A stretch of 64,000 nucleotides of DNA from Patagioenas fasciata (GCF_037038585.1 NC_092524.1:71605783-71669782), one strand, 5' to 3'; shown: positions 10,640 through 19,925, counted from the first letter of the stretch. Numbers and translations: made by a program. Notes: generated from the sequence alone by a model not told the origin.

Positions 10640-10779
10640 CCGGTGAGCCAGCCGGAGGACCCGCTCTGTCCGGCCGCAGGGCCCGTGGAGCCGAGGACTC
10701 TCTTGGCGCACCCCGGGGATGTCTCTGGAGAGACTCCTCGTCTCGGTCGGATCGCCGCGGGGACGGACGAGGACCTCTG
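10640..10779 (+). other. Candidate exon c, unit 2 (140 bp)
   Basis: Acceptor CCCCGTTGCAG and donor CTCTG then GTGAGAAG. The first frame is open for all 46 codons with a balanced composition (ending ...GTDEDL). No family is recognised. Unit 6 has a change in the first codon. It could equally be ERV leader with a splice donor, a normal feature upstream of retroviral gag. Confidence 0.4.
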
Positions 10780-11350
10780 GTGAGAAGTGTTTCTTCTCTG
10801 AAATTTGGGACCGGTCACGTGCTCGCGAACTGTCCGTAAGTCGTGGTACGGAATTTCGGCAGGATAGCGTGGACGGGGTTGCGAGCACCTTAGAGGTATA
10901 CAGTAGTTGCTGTGGAGTTGTTTGTGCGGCCAGCTTTTGGTGTTGGTTGTTCCCGTGCTCCGTTGTGGTGCAAAGCTGGCTCTGTATGTAGCCGTGAAGT
11001 GTACTGTAGTTGGGTTTAATTCTTGGATGTGCCTTGGTTCTGACTATGCACTTGAACACCGAAAACTACAGCAGGAGCTGCTGTGGCTTTAACTTGCAAG
11101 GAGTGTGAGCGTTGTGGAGCCATCTGTGTTGCAGAGTGTCCTAATTGCGGTGCTGAGTGTTAGAGAGATTTGAGCTGGGTACCGGAATTGTTTTGTTTTG
11201 GAGACGGTGGGATAAACTTGGAGTACAACTTGTGAGGGCGGTGTGTCGTGGGTAGGTTTGAGTATTATCTGTGGAGTACTGCTGTAGGTGTTAATAGTTA
11301 TTTGCTCGTATTTGTTACAAGATGAGCCGTGTCGTTCCGTGTGACGCGTA
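10780..11350 (+). mobile_element. T/G-rich ERV leader-like sequence, unit 2
   Basis: About 570 bases with strong G/T bias and no long frame, ending at the gag Met-Gly start. This is where a retroviral leader would lie. It includes the unit-typing variant GTGTACTGTAGTTGGG (11000-11015; different in units 1, 3 and 4) and a cysteine-rich 35-codon frame without ATG at 11056-11163. Confidence 0.4.
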
Positions 11351-11522
11351 ATGGGAGGACGGCGTAGTAGCGGTATTCTGAAAAAGAGCCCGTTCGGGTG
11401 TATTTTAGCTCACAGGAAAGAGATTGAGGAACCACCTGGTGATAATGTGAATAGAGCAACCTTGATGAAATCTTGTGAGCAGAGGCCATTGTATAAATTG
11501 GACAAGGAAGGAAAGGCTGTGC
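11351..11522 (+). mobile_element. ERV gag start fragment, unit 2
   Basis: Same fragment, with SPFGCILAH at the conserved motif (TTC for TTA). The downstream in-frame reading into segment A is not gag. Confidence 0.65.
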
Positions 11523-11791
11523 GCAAAGCGCGGTGCTGCACCCGGGCGCCCCAATGCCGTGCCGCAGCGCGCCTCAGTGCTGCCGCCCTGTGGCGAAACT
11601 CGGGTACTGCAGCGCACGGCCGGGGGCAGAGGCGCTGTTCGCCCCGCAGGGCTCGCGGCCAGGTATCTGTGTGTCAGTGTCCGTCCCCATTTGTGTAAAA
11701 ACGACATCCCTGCCTCGGTGGCTCCTTAGAACGTTTAAAGATGTAAATATTGCTACCACTAACATTGTCGATCCGGCTTCTTTCCTCAGTG
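11523..11791 (+). repeat. Duplicated segment A (269 bp), unit 2
   Basis: Identical to segment B of the same unit except at two positions (CTCGGTGG against CTCGATGG, and TATTGCTA against TATTTCTA). It interrupts the gag fragment at its 5' end and leads into the CCAAT promoter. Other A copies: 20098-20366, 28673-28941, 37248-37516, 45821-46089, 54395-54663, 62968-63236. Confidence 0.93.
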
Positions 11792-11879
11792 TCAAGCAAA
11801 GGAGCGCGGTTTGTTGTTTCCTTTTAAAGGCGGCTGTTGGAAGCCGCGCGGGCAAAGGGCGTGGGGGTCCCGGCAGGGT

Positions 11880-12260
11880 GGCGAGAAGGCGAGTGAGGAT
11901 GCAGAGCGGGCCAATCAGATCGCTCGGGAGGGCTGGAGGGGCGGAGCGCTGATAGGCGGGGAGAATGGCAATTGATGTGCGCAGGCAGCCAATCAGATTG
12001 CCAGAGGGGCGGGCGTTGAGGCCTCAGTACTGCGCATGCCTAAATTGCGCAGTCCTCAGTCAGGTCTGACCCTGTGGCGGGCACCTGGGCGCGGAGCGCG
12101 GGAAGGAGCATCCAATAGGAGGACGGCGCGCTGGGGTGAAAAGCAGCCAATCAGAGCGCACCGACTCAATCCTGTTTGAACAGCTGCCTCCCTGGCAAGC
12201 GCGTCCGTGGTGTCTCGGGGCGGGCACCGGGAGTTAACGGGGAAACGGGGGTCGAGGCGA
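11880..12260 (+). promoter_or_regulatory. CpG-island promoter with four CCAAT boxes, unit 2
   Basis: CCAAT boxes at 11911-11915, 11989-11993, 12112-12116 and 12147-12151; GC boxes near 11938-11945, 11953-11958, 12006-12013 and 12217-12224; inverted repeat ACTGCGCA (12029-12036) and TGCGCAGT (12046-12053), with a 9-base spacer; MYB-type TAACGG at 12235-12240. NF-Y, NRF1-like and MYB sites together are common at TATA-less promoters active in the germ line, which is general knowledge; the activity here is untested. It lies just downstream of segment A, which ends at 11791. Confidence 0.62.
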
Positions 12261-12706
12261 GGGAGGGGAGGCTGCGGAGCGCTCATTTTGGCCTCTCCTT
12301 CCCCTTGCCCTGCCTCTCCGTCCCTTTTGCCTCTCTCTCCCTCTCTCTGTGTCACCTTGTCTTGCTCCCTGTCCCTATCTTTCTCTGACAAGCTGACCTG
12401 CTCCTTGCCCTCCTTTTGTATGGAATCACAGGCTCATTCTGCTTGGAGAAGACATGTGCAATTTTCTAATGACTTGACGGTTTAGAGAAACGGCCTGGAA
12501 GAGATCATTCCTTTGTCTTTTTTTGGTGTGTGTGTTTTTTGTGTTGTTGTTTTTTTTTTTTTTTTTTCCCCACGTGGGGGAAAAAAAAAAAAAAAAAAAA
12601 AGAGGAGGCAAATTCAGTGCCTCTGCGGAGAAGCTGGCGACCAGTTTTAGTTAAGAACGCACACCCCGTTGGCGAACGGGTCCCGCGGCAGTTCCACGTG
12701 TTGCAG
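12261..12706 (+). other. Candidate first exon downstream of CCAAT promoter, unit 2
   Basis: Pyrimidine tract, hairpin, then a region ending in a good donor (TTGCAG then GTAAAAG, exon end 12706). If transcription starts near 12180-12260, this would be the first exon, or the exon would begin after the acceptor GGAATCACAG at 12430. The reading frame before the donor is open for about 40 codons but not recognised. Confidence 0.3.
12550..12601. repeat. Poly(T)-CCCCACGTGGGG-poly(A) hairpin, unit 2
   Basis: 18 T (12550-12567), CCCC, ACGT, GGGGG, then 21 A (12581-12601). The arms pair to a stem of more than 20 bp with one unpaired G and almost no loop. The centre is the E-box CACGTG, which MYC/USF-type factors bind. 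It lies downstream of the CCAAT promoter, so a plus-strand transcript would carry it as an RNA hairpin. Arm length varies between units and accounts for most unit-length differences. Confidence 0.95.
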
Positions 12707-12980
12707 GTAAAAGAAGGCAGTTTGATCTGCCATAGAGGAACAGCCGCCTCTTTCCCTCCTTAGGGTCGAGCGTTGCCCTTGTCTTTGTTCACATGAATTT
12801 ATGGGCACGCTGGAAATAGCCTTTAAGATTTATATGTAGAGTTTAATCTAAGTGGTAAGTGGCATGGGCATAGTTAATTTTTGAACACCTTGCTGCCAGT
12901 TGAAATGTAAGGGATGAAATGTGATGGGAAGTAATAAGTAAATTTGGGTTTGACTTCTAGGGTGTTTTTTTCCCCATTAG

Positions 12981-13056
12981 TGTAAATCAATGGCACAGTT
13001 GTCCTGTGGCTCAATCTCCGTTCTGTTCCGTGGAGTCTTCAATTTAGGATGTTCAG
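12981..13056 (+). other. Candidate exon h, unit 2 (76 bp)
   Basis: Acceptor TTTTTTTCCCCATTAG and donor TTCAG then GTAAGAAAG are both strong. One frame is open from end to end and has an ATG at 12990 in a fair context, giving a short hydrophobic start. A splice to the acceptor at 13195 would end it within three codons. Noncoding is more likely. Confidence 0.4.
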
Positions 13057-13697
13057 GTAAGAAAGTTTGTCCTTCCAAAGAATGACCAGCCATTGGTAGG
13101 ACAGAGAGAGGCTTTTAAGTGCATGATCAGAATTTAAGCCAAATTCCACTTGACGTTGCTGCTGTTGGTTTTGGCTTTCACTGGTTTCCCCACAGCTCCC
13201 TAGTGTTTGGGAGCTCGGAGTGGGCATTTTTTTCCCCCAGGGAGAGGCTATGCTTAAGAATGAATTTGTTTCCTTAGAGGAGTGAGAGTCCGTTTGTGTA
13301 ACACAAAGAGAAACCCCAGCCTAGTCGAGTTCTGAGTGTGTGTCTGTGAGATGGCTGCTTTACTTTGATGAGTTCACACCTGTGCAGTTGTAATGCCAAA
13401 GAGCAATGCAAGATAGGAGGGTTTTTTCCGCTGTGGGGGGGGATGCAGAAAACCAGAGCTAAGGTGCGGTTGCAGGCTTGGTGGTGTGGCGAGTGGGGCG
13501 CCGCTTCGGTGGGAGCTCGGGGTGAGGCCCAGCGGGTTCTGTGTCCTGTACGCGTGGCTTTCGTGCCGCGGCTCTCTGTGTGCGTTTTTGTTTTGTTGTG
13601 TTTGTTTTTTGTTTATTTTTCTGCGGGATTCCCGCGAAACGCGGCACAGCCGCTCGGCCCGGGCTGCCGCGGCGGTCTCAGTGCTGCCGTCCTGTGG
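13057..13697 (+). other. Intron-like stretch between exon h and segment B, unit 2
   Basis: No gene recognised. Contains further acceptor-like sites (GGTTTCCCCACAG at 13195; TTTGTTTCCTTAG near 13277), a G8 run at 13435-13442, a GTTTT-rich run (13586-13620) and CpG-rich sequence from 13620 that leads into segment B. Units 3-7 read TTGACAGTGCT near 13152 where units 1 and 2 read TTGACGTTGCT. Confidence 0.5.
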
Positions 13698-13966
13698 GCA
13701 AAGCGCGGTGCTGCACCCGGGCGCCCCAATGCCGTGCCGCAGCGCGCCTCAGTGCTGCCGCCCTGTGGCGAAACTCGGGTACTGCAGCGCACGGCCGGGG
13801 GCAGAGGCGCTGTTCGCCCCGCAGGGCTCGCGGCCAGGTATCTGTGTGTCAGTGTCCGTCCCCATTTGTGTAAAAACGACATCCCTGCCTCGATGGCTCC
13901 TTAGAACGTTTAAAGATGTAAATATTTCTACCACTAACATTGTCGATCCGGCTTCTTTCCTCAGTG
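13698..13966 (+). repeat. Duplicated segment B (269 bp), unit 2
   Basis: Second copy, ending at the acceptor of candidate exon d. It contains CTGCCGCCCTGTGG, and an upstream variant CTGCCGTCCTGTGG lies just before it; both partly resemble a CTCF core in reverse orientation. Other B copies: 22273-22541, 30848-31116, 39421-39689, 47995-48263, 56568-56836. Confidence 0.93.
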
Positions 13967-14111
13967 GATCCGTTTTGCAGTCGGTGGCCCACGATTGCTT
14001 GGAAACAGCAGAAGCTGTTCGCTCCGGCGGAGCGGATTGAAAGGACCAGCCGCTGGAGGATGCTGAAGACTCCTGGGTCGCTGATGGAAGCAGCTTTGCA
14101 TAAAGCAAGGG
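13965..14111 (+). other. Candidate exon d, unit 2 (147 bp)
   Basis: Acceptor TTTCCTCAG at the end of segment B and donor GG then GTACGTG. Read from its third base it is open for 48 codons, with ATGs at 14060 and 14084. The phase matches exon e. No family recognised. Confidence 0.42.
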
Positions 14112-14485
14112 GTACGTGAACCTGGGCATGCAGTGACGACTGCCCAGCAGGTAATGGAAGCTAAACCTTTACCTCCAACGCCCGACAAAAATAACGCCAA
14201 GAAATGCCACTGAAAAAAACACAGTCAGGGAGGGTTTTTTTAAAATTTCCTTTAGTTCCCCCCCCCTCTCCCCCGCCCTGCTGCGTTTAGTGCAGTGAAT
14301 GACCCATTGGGAGATGACTGTGGATCTGGCTGTTGAAGGGTGTCTGAAGGAGAAGGAGATGTGTGTAGAGCAGGATTGGTTGTGGGGGTGAGTGTAACTG
14401 GTTTGGCTGTGGGGTTGTAAATTCTTTTTGGAGGCTTCCTAGTTTCTGGTGTCACCTGTGGGGTGAAGCGTCTTTCTGTGTGCAG
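14112..14485 (+). other. Intron-like stretch between exons d and e, unit 2
   Basis: Contains T7 and C9 runs near 14234-14267 and T/G-rich DNA. The minus strand has a Pro/Thr-rich open frame (14252-14536) that is not recognised and has no support beyond being open. Confidence 0.45.
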
Positions 14486-14587
14486 GTTTGAAAGGTGCGA
14501 CGTACGGAGCTCCATCATTTGCCACCAGAACTCCAAATCACAGAGACAACGTTGCTGTGCAGCTGCTAAGGACAGTGTGTGTCTCAG
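14486..14587 (+). other. Candidate exon e, unit 2 (102 bp)
   Basis: Acceptor TCTTTCTGTGTGCAG and donor CTCAG then GTAGAG. The frame that continues exon d is open for all 33 codons. It then joins a possible exon starting at 14991 (acceptor CCCGTCATTGCAG), where it stops after three codons; that exon would be antisense to the NPFFR2-like exon. Confidence 0.42.
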
Positions 14588-14968
14588 GTAGAGTAACGTC
14601 CTTTGTGCTCTGTGTGTGTGTTCCTCCCTTGAAACGAAGGCGCGCTGCCCGGAGTTTCACGTTCCGTGTGGTACCTGCTGGGCTGAGTCTCCTCCCTACG
14701 CTCGCCCGTTTTAGCCACGTCTCTGCTCCAGCCCAGTTCGGGAGCAGAGTGGGTCATCACTGACTGCAGGGCGGTTGCACCTTCTTCAAGCTGCTAACAC
14801 AGGAGGATGAATTTGGCTTTCTGCTCACATCACACATTCAGATACTGGGCAAGTTGTGTATCTCCTTCAAAAAAGAAACACTGTCAAGGGGCTGACAGAG
14901 CGTGAGTTTCACAACACAACAAACCAACTCTGCTAGGCTTACATCGTTTTGGTAGTGCATAGCATGTT
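14588..14968. other. Noncoding stretch before the NPFFR2-like exon, unit 2
   Basis: No gene seen. On the minus strand this is where the 3' untranslated region of the NPFFR2-like exon would lie. I see no AATAAA on that strand within it. Confidence 0.5.
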
Positions 14969-15809
14969 TCACTTAATCCCGTCATTGCAGGTGTCTTCTA
15001 GAGCCTCCATTGTCAAATCTTGCTGGTTATTCACCCAATTTCCTTTCCTAACTGTCTTCCCTTTTCCCTTAGGGTTTTGAGAAGCTTGGTCCTGGGGTGT
15101 CTGGGGGTTGCCAGCTGACAAAATGACATTGCTGTGGCCTTGCTGAGAACAGGTGTCCCTGTGAGCCACCTCCCGGGAGCAGAGCTGAAGTTGAAAGGCG
15201 GCTTGAAAGCCCCGGTGAGAGTTTTCGTTAAAGAAACCGGAGATGATGGGGTTGACGCTGCTATTGAAAAAGGCCAGCCGGTGAGCAAAGGGATAGATAT
15301 AAATGTGAAAGAAGTGCGACTGGACATCTGAAAGGTTGACATAGTCAGAAAGCATCATCAGAGTCCACAAGGGAAGCCAGGAGAGGGTGAAAAGCAAAAC
15401 CACAATAATGAGCATTTTGATTACTCTTTGTTTCTTCTTTGACGTGCTGTGCCATCGCTCCTGGCTGTGCTTTCCCACCGTGGGCATCGCAGTGTTGAAG
15501 AGAGCAATGCTTATCCTGGCGTACATGATAACAGTGAGCGACAGGGGAGCCAGATAGATGTTCGCAAAGAGAACTGTTGTGTAGATCTTTCTCATTCCTG
15601 GGTCAGGCCAGTCCTCTCGGCACCAGTATACGGGGCGGGTTTCGTTGCCGTAGCCGAGGATCACCCTGAAATGTTTCTCTTCTTGTACGTGCAGCATGAC
15701 GGCAGAAGGACACGTGATTGCGATGGCCAGAATCCAAGTGACGGCTATGATGATGAGTGCAGTTGAAACGGTCAGCTTCTGCTCGAACGGATGAACGATG
15801 CAGCGAAAC
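14969..15809 (-). pseudogene. NPFFR2-like terminal exon, unit 2
   Basis: Translation identical to the unit 1 copy, with the frame open to 15880. The plus-strand candidate exon beginning at 14991 is antisense to its 3' end. An ERV pol fragment lies about 95 bp upstream of its splice acceptor, inside what would be the intron. Confidence 0.85.
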
Positions 15810-15904
15810 CTGCAGCAAAGATATCCGGCGACATACGTAGAGAAGCTGTTTAAGGAACGCTCACTCAAACAGGCAAGCATACGTTCGCTTCTTCAATTGC
15901 ATGC

Positions 15905-16510
15905 TTTTTAAACAGATTAAACATGATACTCCAGTTGTTGGAAGCTGTGCTGTTGCTGGAAAAGTTACCATCGTGCGTTGCAAAGGGCCTCAGAAGGGAA
16001 ACACTGATCAGGAAACTGGAAATAAGTTAGCAGATGCCAGTGTGAAACCAGCCACCGAAAGGACAGAGACCGATACAAAAGCCACACCTCTGATCCCAGG
16101 TGGCTGTCTCCTCCAGCCAACATCAGGAAACCGCAACAAAGAGGATAAGAAATTAATAGGAGATTTATAGCCGAATTAGAATTAGGGTCCAAAGAAGCTG
16201 TCACTGGTGACGGGAGAGCAGTGGTACCTCGCAGCGCAAGGAGCTGATGCGCTCTGTTACGATTAGGTGAAAAGGTAAGAGTGAATTTATAAACTGTTTG
16301 CGAAGGAGTGACCCAGCAATGTGAAATGTGTCTAGAAAACCATCATCTTAATACTGTATACAGGGTATAAATAAGAACAATTGGACGAGGGAAATGTCCC
16401 AGGACAACACTGGCAAATAGGGTTCTCCAAGCTGCCTAGAAAAGAGGGGTATGGCTATTGGGTGGCACTCACAGCAGCTCCCTTCTCAGGTTGGCCAGGA
16501 GCATTCCCGT
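15905..16510 (+). mobile_element. ERV pol fragment, unit 2
   Basis: Same truncated and frameshifted RNase H/integrase piece. It has one private change near 16084 (ACA for GCA in the RNase H frame). Confidence 0.75.
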
Positions 16511-16800
16511 GCCGGGGGGCGGCTGCCGGCCTGTGGGCCGGGGGCTGCGGCTGTTTGGGGCGCTGCCCCCGCTTTGTTTTCCTAGGGGAGCCCCCCCCTG
16601 CTTTTTGGGGGTTGTGGTACGTGCACGTGTAAATGACACAATGAGAGTAAATGACACAATGAGCTGCCTGTCGGGGCCGTTTCCCTCGTGTCGCGTGACG
16701 GTGTCACTTGTGGCGCCCCAGCGTGAGCAGGGGCCGGCGATGCGGGTGGGGGATGCGGGGGTCAAAAGGGAGTCCCCCTGAAAAGAGGGGGTCACAGTCC
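16511..16800 (+). repeat. G-rich stretch with tandem 18-mer and G-quadruplex motif, unit 2
   Basis: Begins where pol similarity stops. Contains G/C runs with local inverted repeats (GGGGCGCTGCCCC), two tandem copies of an 18-base repeat starting GTAAATGACACAATGAG (16629-16663), and four G-runs at 16744-16770 with loops of 1, 4 and 6 bases, which fits the standard G-quadruplex pattern. Present in every complete unit (for example 8169-8195 in unit 1). Confidence 0.75.
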
Positions 16801-17294
16801 CAACGTGCCTGAAAATTCCCGGGGGAGGAGAACACGTGTTCGACCTGTAAACACGAGTGTGGGAATTGCAAACAGAGAAATCTGTCCTTGGTATTTATAT
16901 ATTGCAGGATGGCATTCACGTGTCTATCAAATGCTTTTATATCAACGCCCTTTTCTACTCTATTATATAAAGGATTTTTAGAATGTAAAAAATTCCTGTT
17001 GATGGTTTTAAAAATACCAATATCTTGTCTATATGTAAATTAAAAAATGAAGGACTTTTTAAAATGAGAAAAAATTATATAGAAAGCAATTTAAAATAGA
17101 GAAAAGTGTGAGTAGGTAGAGCTACCTGTAGTGACTGTGCGTTACATAATCTAAACGGATATTAAATATCATCTCTATGTATTCACTCATACCCGTGTAC
17201 GTATTTTTTTAATAAGTGCAAATAGATATCTCCGTCTAAACCTATGTAATTGTAAATATGTCAAAATCTGTAGATCTGGAAAGATCCTGAAGCA
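16801..17294. other. AT-rich tail of the unit, unit 2
   Basis: About 490 bases, the most AT-rich part of the unit, with many stop codons in all frames and no recognised gene or element. It ends at AGATCCTGAAGCA and abuts the CpG-rich start of the next unit. It is present at the end of units 1-7 but not before unit 1, where the left flank stands in its place. Confidence 0.7.
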
Positions 17295-19925
17295 ATGCGG
17301 GGCTGTGGGCCCGACGTCCGCTTCCTGCGGCGGGCGAGAGAGCGAGCCCCTCTCTCCGGGTGGCGAAGGCTCCCTCTGCGCGGCGTGCGGCGGGCCGGGG
17401 GCCAACGTGCGCGGCAGGGTCCGTGCGCGTATCCTGGAGCGGGACGGCTGCCTGGCGAGCGAGCCAGCGAGGCTCCATGTCCCCGAAGCCTCGTCTCGTA
17501 GGAGCCCTGACACCCCACCGTGTTCTCCTAGGCTGAGGACGGCCGAGCGCCCCGAGTTACCGGAGAGGAAGGGAGGAGAGAAGGAGACAGGAGCGTCTGA
17601 GCTGTTAGAAGCCTCCTGGCAGCCACCGAAAGCGAGAGCCGCTGTGAGTCCCTGGCCCTCGGGGCCTCGTCCCCGGCTTGTGTGTCCTGGTGCCTCCCTG
17701 CCCCTCCGTCTCCTTTTTCCCCACGCTTTCTCTGGCCCGTTCTTTTCCCTGCCATTAGTTTCCTCTCTGTGTCTGTATGTGCTGCTCTGTCTCTTTCCTT
17801 CCTCCCTCCCTTCGCCGTCTCTCTCTCTGTGCCTTTGTCGTGCTCGGCGTTGCCGGCTTTCTTCATTCCGTACGGCACTGTTCCCGTCCTCGTTCGCGTT
17901 CTGAGCCTTTGTCCCGCCCCGTTTTTTTTCTCTCTTTTTATTTTCTTTTTTCCTGTCCTCCGTCTCTCCGCGGGGCTCCTCATTCCTCTCTTTCTTCCTC
18001 CAAGCCCCTGTGTTCCCCGCGGTCTCTCGCTCTGCCATCGTTTTTGCCTGTTGCCCTCTCTCTTGCTTCCCGTTGATAGGAGGAACAAAAATCTTGTAGA
18101 AAGCCCTTGGCATAAGGCAGCAAGACCAGGCCTAACGGAACAGAAACCTAACAGAGAAACACTAGCTCTGTAGGGACTGGAGGTGGGGCAAAGCGGGATG
18201 TCCTTGGCTCGCAGGCTGGGAAAATGGGACGTTCCACTAAATGGAGAAGGAGCTACTTGAGTAGCAGCACAAAATGACAGCGGGCGTGCTCAAGAAATGA
18301 GGTCGAGGAGCCGACACCGGGGCAGGGGGCACCGGGCTCCAGGGGCACCGGGGACTGCTGGAGACTCTTGATGGACACTGGCATACCAGAGATGGACTGC
18401 CAGCGAAGGGTGGGGTTATGGAAAGAACTTCTGTTTAATGCACTAACTAAGCGGTAGAAGCAAATGAATATGCAATAGGTGTATGTAAAGAATACCAAGA
18501 AGCGTGAATCACACGTACGCTCAAATACAGGGGCCATCCTCTGAGCGTGCGGTGCGCTGTATTGAAATTGCCCGCCGTTTAACACTTTCAGAACAGCGTT
18601 AGAGAGTCTTTTTTGCCGACTTTTTGGTATCTCTCCGCGTCCCGTGGTTCCTCGCCGTGTCCCCGTGTCCCGCTCCCTGCCCGTGGTCGCGTTCCTCTCT
18701 GTCCCGTTGACCGTGCCGGGTTTTTTTCCTCCGTCTCCGCGCCGCTGCCGCCGCGCCGATTTGTTTCTTTCTGTGCCCTGTTCCTGGTGCTCTTCCGGCC
18801 TCTTTTCCTCTGTCCCCGCCGCTGCTTTGATCTCTGCCTTGTTTTTTCAGAGCCCTGTCCCTTTTCTCTCTTCTCGCTTTTGAAGAGAAGCTGCCAAGTT
18901 AACGTATACTGCGATGAAGTTATAGAAGGTGTACCCGTCATTAACCAGTTGACATGAGGTAAATGCTTTCTGACCGCCTGCACGATGAGGGGATATTTTT
19001 CACCTTTTAGATCCGTCTGCACGACAAGAGGGAGATGGAAGATTAAGTAACACGTTGTTTAGAAGCTGAGAGCTTAGTTTATATTTGACTAATAATTAAC
19101 AGATGTATTGTCAGCGAGAAACTAAACGATTATAACTAACATCGTCAAATGAAATAAAGAACGTGGCTTAGCAGTGCTGCTGACTCTGCCGTCCCGTTTC
19201 TTTCCCCGTTGCAGCCGGTGAGCCAGCCGGAGGACCCGCTCTGTCCGGCCGCAGGGCCCGTGGAGCCGAGGACTCTCTTGGCGCACCCCGGGGATGTCTC
19301 TGGAGAGACTCCTCGTCTCGGTCGGATCGCCGCGGGGACGGACGAGGACCTCTGGTGAGAAGTCTTTCTTCTCTGAAATTTGGGACCGGTCACGTGCTCG
19401 CGAACTGTCCGTAAGTCGTGGTACGGAATTTCGGCAGGATAGCGTGGACGGGGTTGCGAGCACCTTAGAGGTATACAGTAGTTGCTGTGGAGTTGTTTGT
19501 GCGGCCAGCTTTTGGTGTTGGTTGTTCCCGTGCTCCGTTGTGGTGCAAAGCTGGCTCTGTATGTAGCTGTGAAGAGTACCGTAGTTCGGTTTAATTCTTG
19601 GATGTGCCTTGGTTCTGACTATGCACTTGAACACCGAAAACTACAGCAGGAGCTGCTGTGGCTTTAACTTGCGAGGAGTGTGAGCGTTGTGGAGCCATCT
19701 GTGTTGCAGAGTGTCCTAATTGCGGTGCTGAGTGTTAGAGAGATTTGAGCTGGGTACCGGAATTGTTTTGTTTTGGAGACGGTGGGATAAACTTGGAGTA
19801 CAACTTGTGAGGGCGGTGTGTCGTGGGTAGGTTTGAGTATTATCTGTGGAGTACTGCTGTAGGTGTTAATAGTTATTTGCTCGTATTTGTTACAAGATGA
19901 GCCGTGTCGTTCCGTGTGACGCGTA

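Larger units (their letters stand above)
8720..17294 (+). repeat. Tandem array unit 2 (8575 bp, reference unit)
   Basis: Used as the reference for unit coordinates. It shares a private substitution with unit 5 (near 10790, GAAGTGTTTC where others read GAAGTCTTTC) and shares the TTGACGTTGCT variant near 13150 only with unit 1. It contains every element named in the summary. Confidence 0.97.

Noticed and set aside
13365-13904. 179- and 184-codon plus-strand frames over segment B
   Set aside because: They cross T/G-rich DNA and GC-rich repeat in several overlapping frames at once and do not resemble any protein.
14252-14536. 94-codon Pro/Thr-rich minus-strand open frame
   Set aside because: Unrecognised, no acceptor or donor supports it on that strand, and it overlaps candidate exon e on the other strand. 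Copies are too similar to test for selection.
15809-15880. ATG at 15880 as the true start of the receptor frame
   Set aside because: The 23 codons before the arginine are not receptor-like and are separated from it by a clean splice acceptor, so they are intron.
16370-16377. TATAAATA as a TATA box
   Set aside because: It lies inside the degraded integrase fragment with no promoter context and is best explained as remnant coding sequence.
17187-18113. 308-codon minus-strand open frame across the seam of units 2 and 3, repeated at each seam
   Set aside because: Most of it is the complement of the CT-rich tract and CpG-rich block, giving Arg/Glu/Lys-rich low-complexity sequence. It has no domain and is open only because those tracts lack stops. 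Its presence at every seam follows from unit identity.
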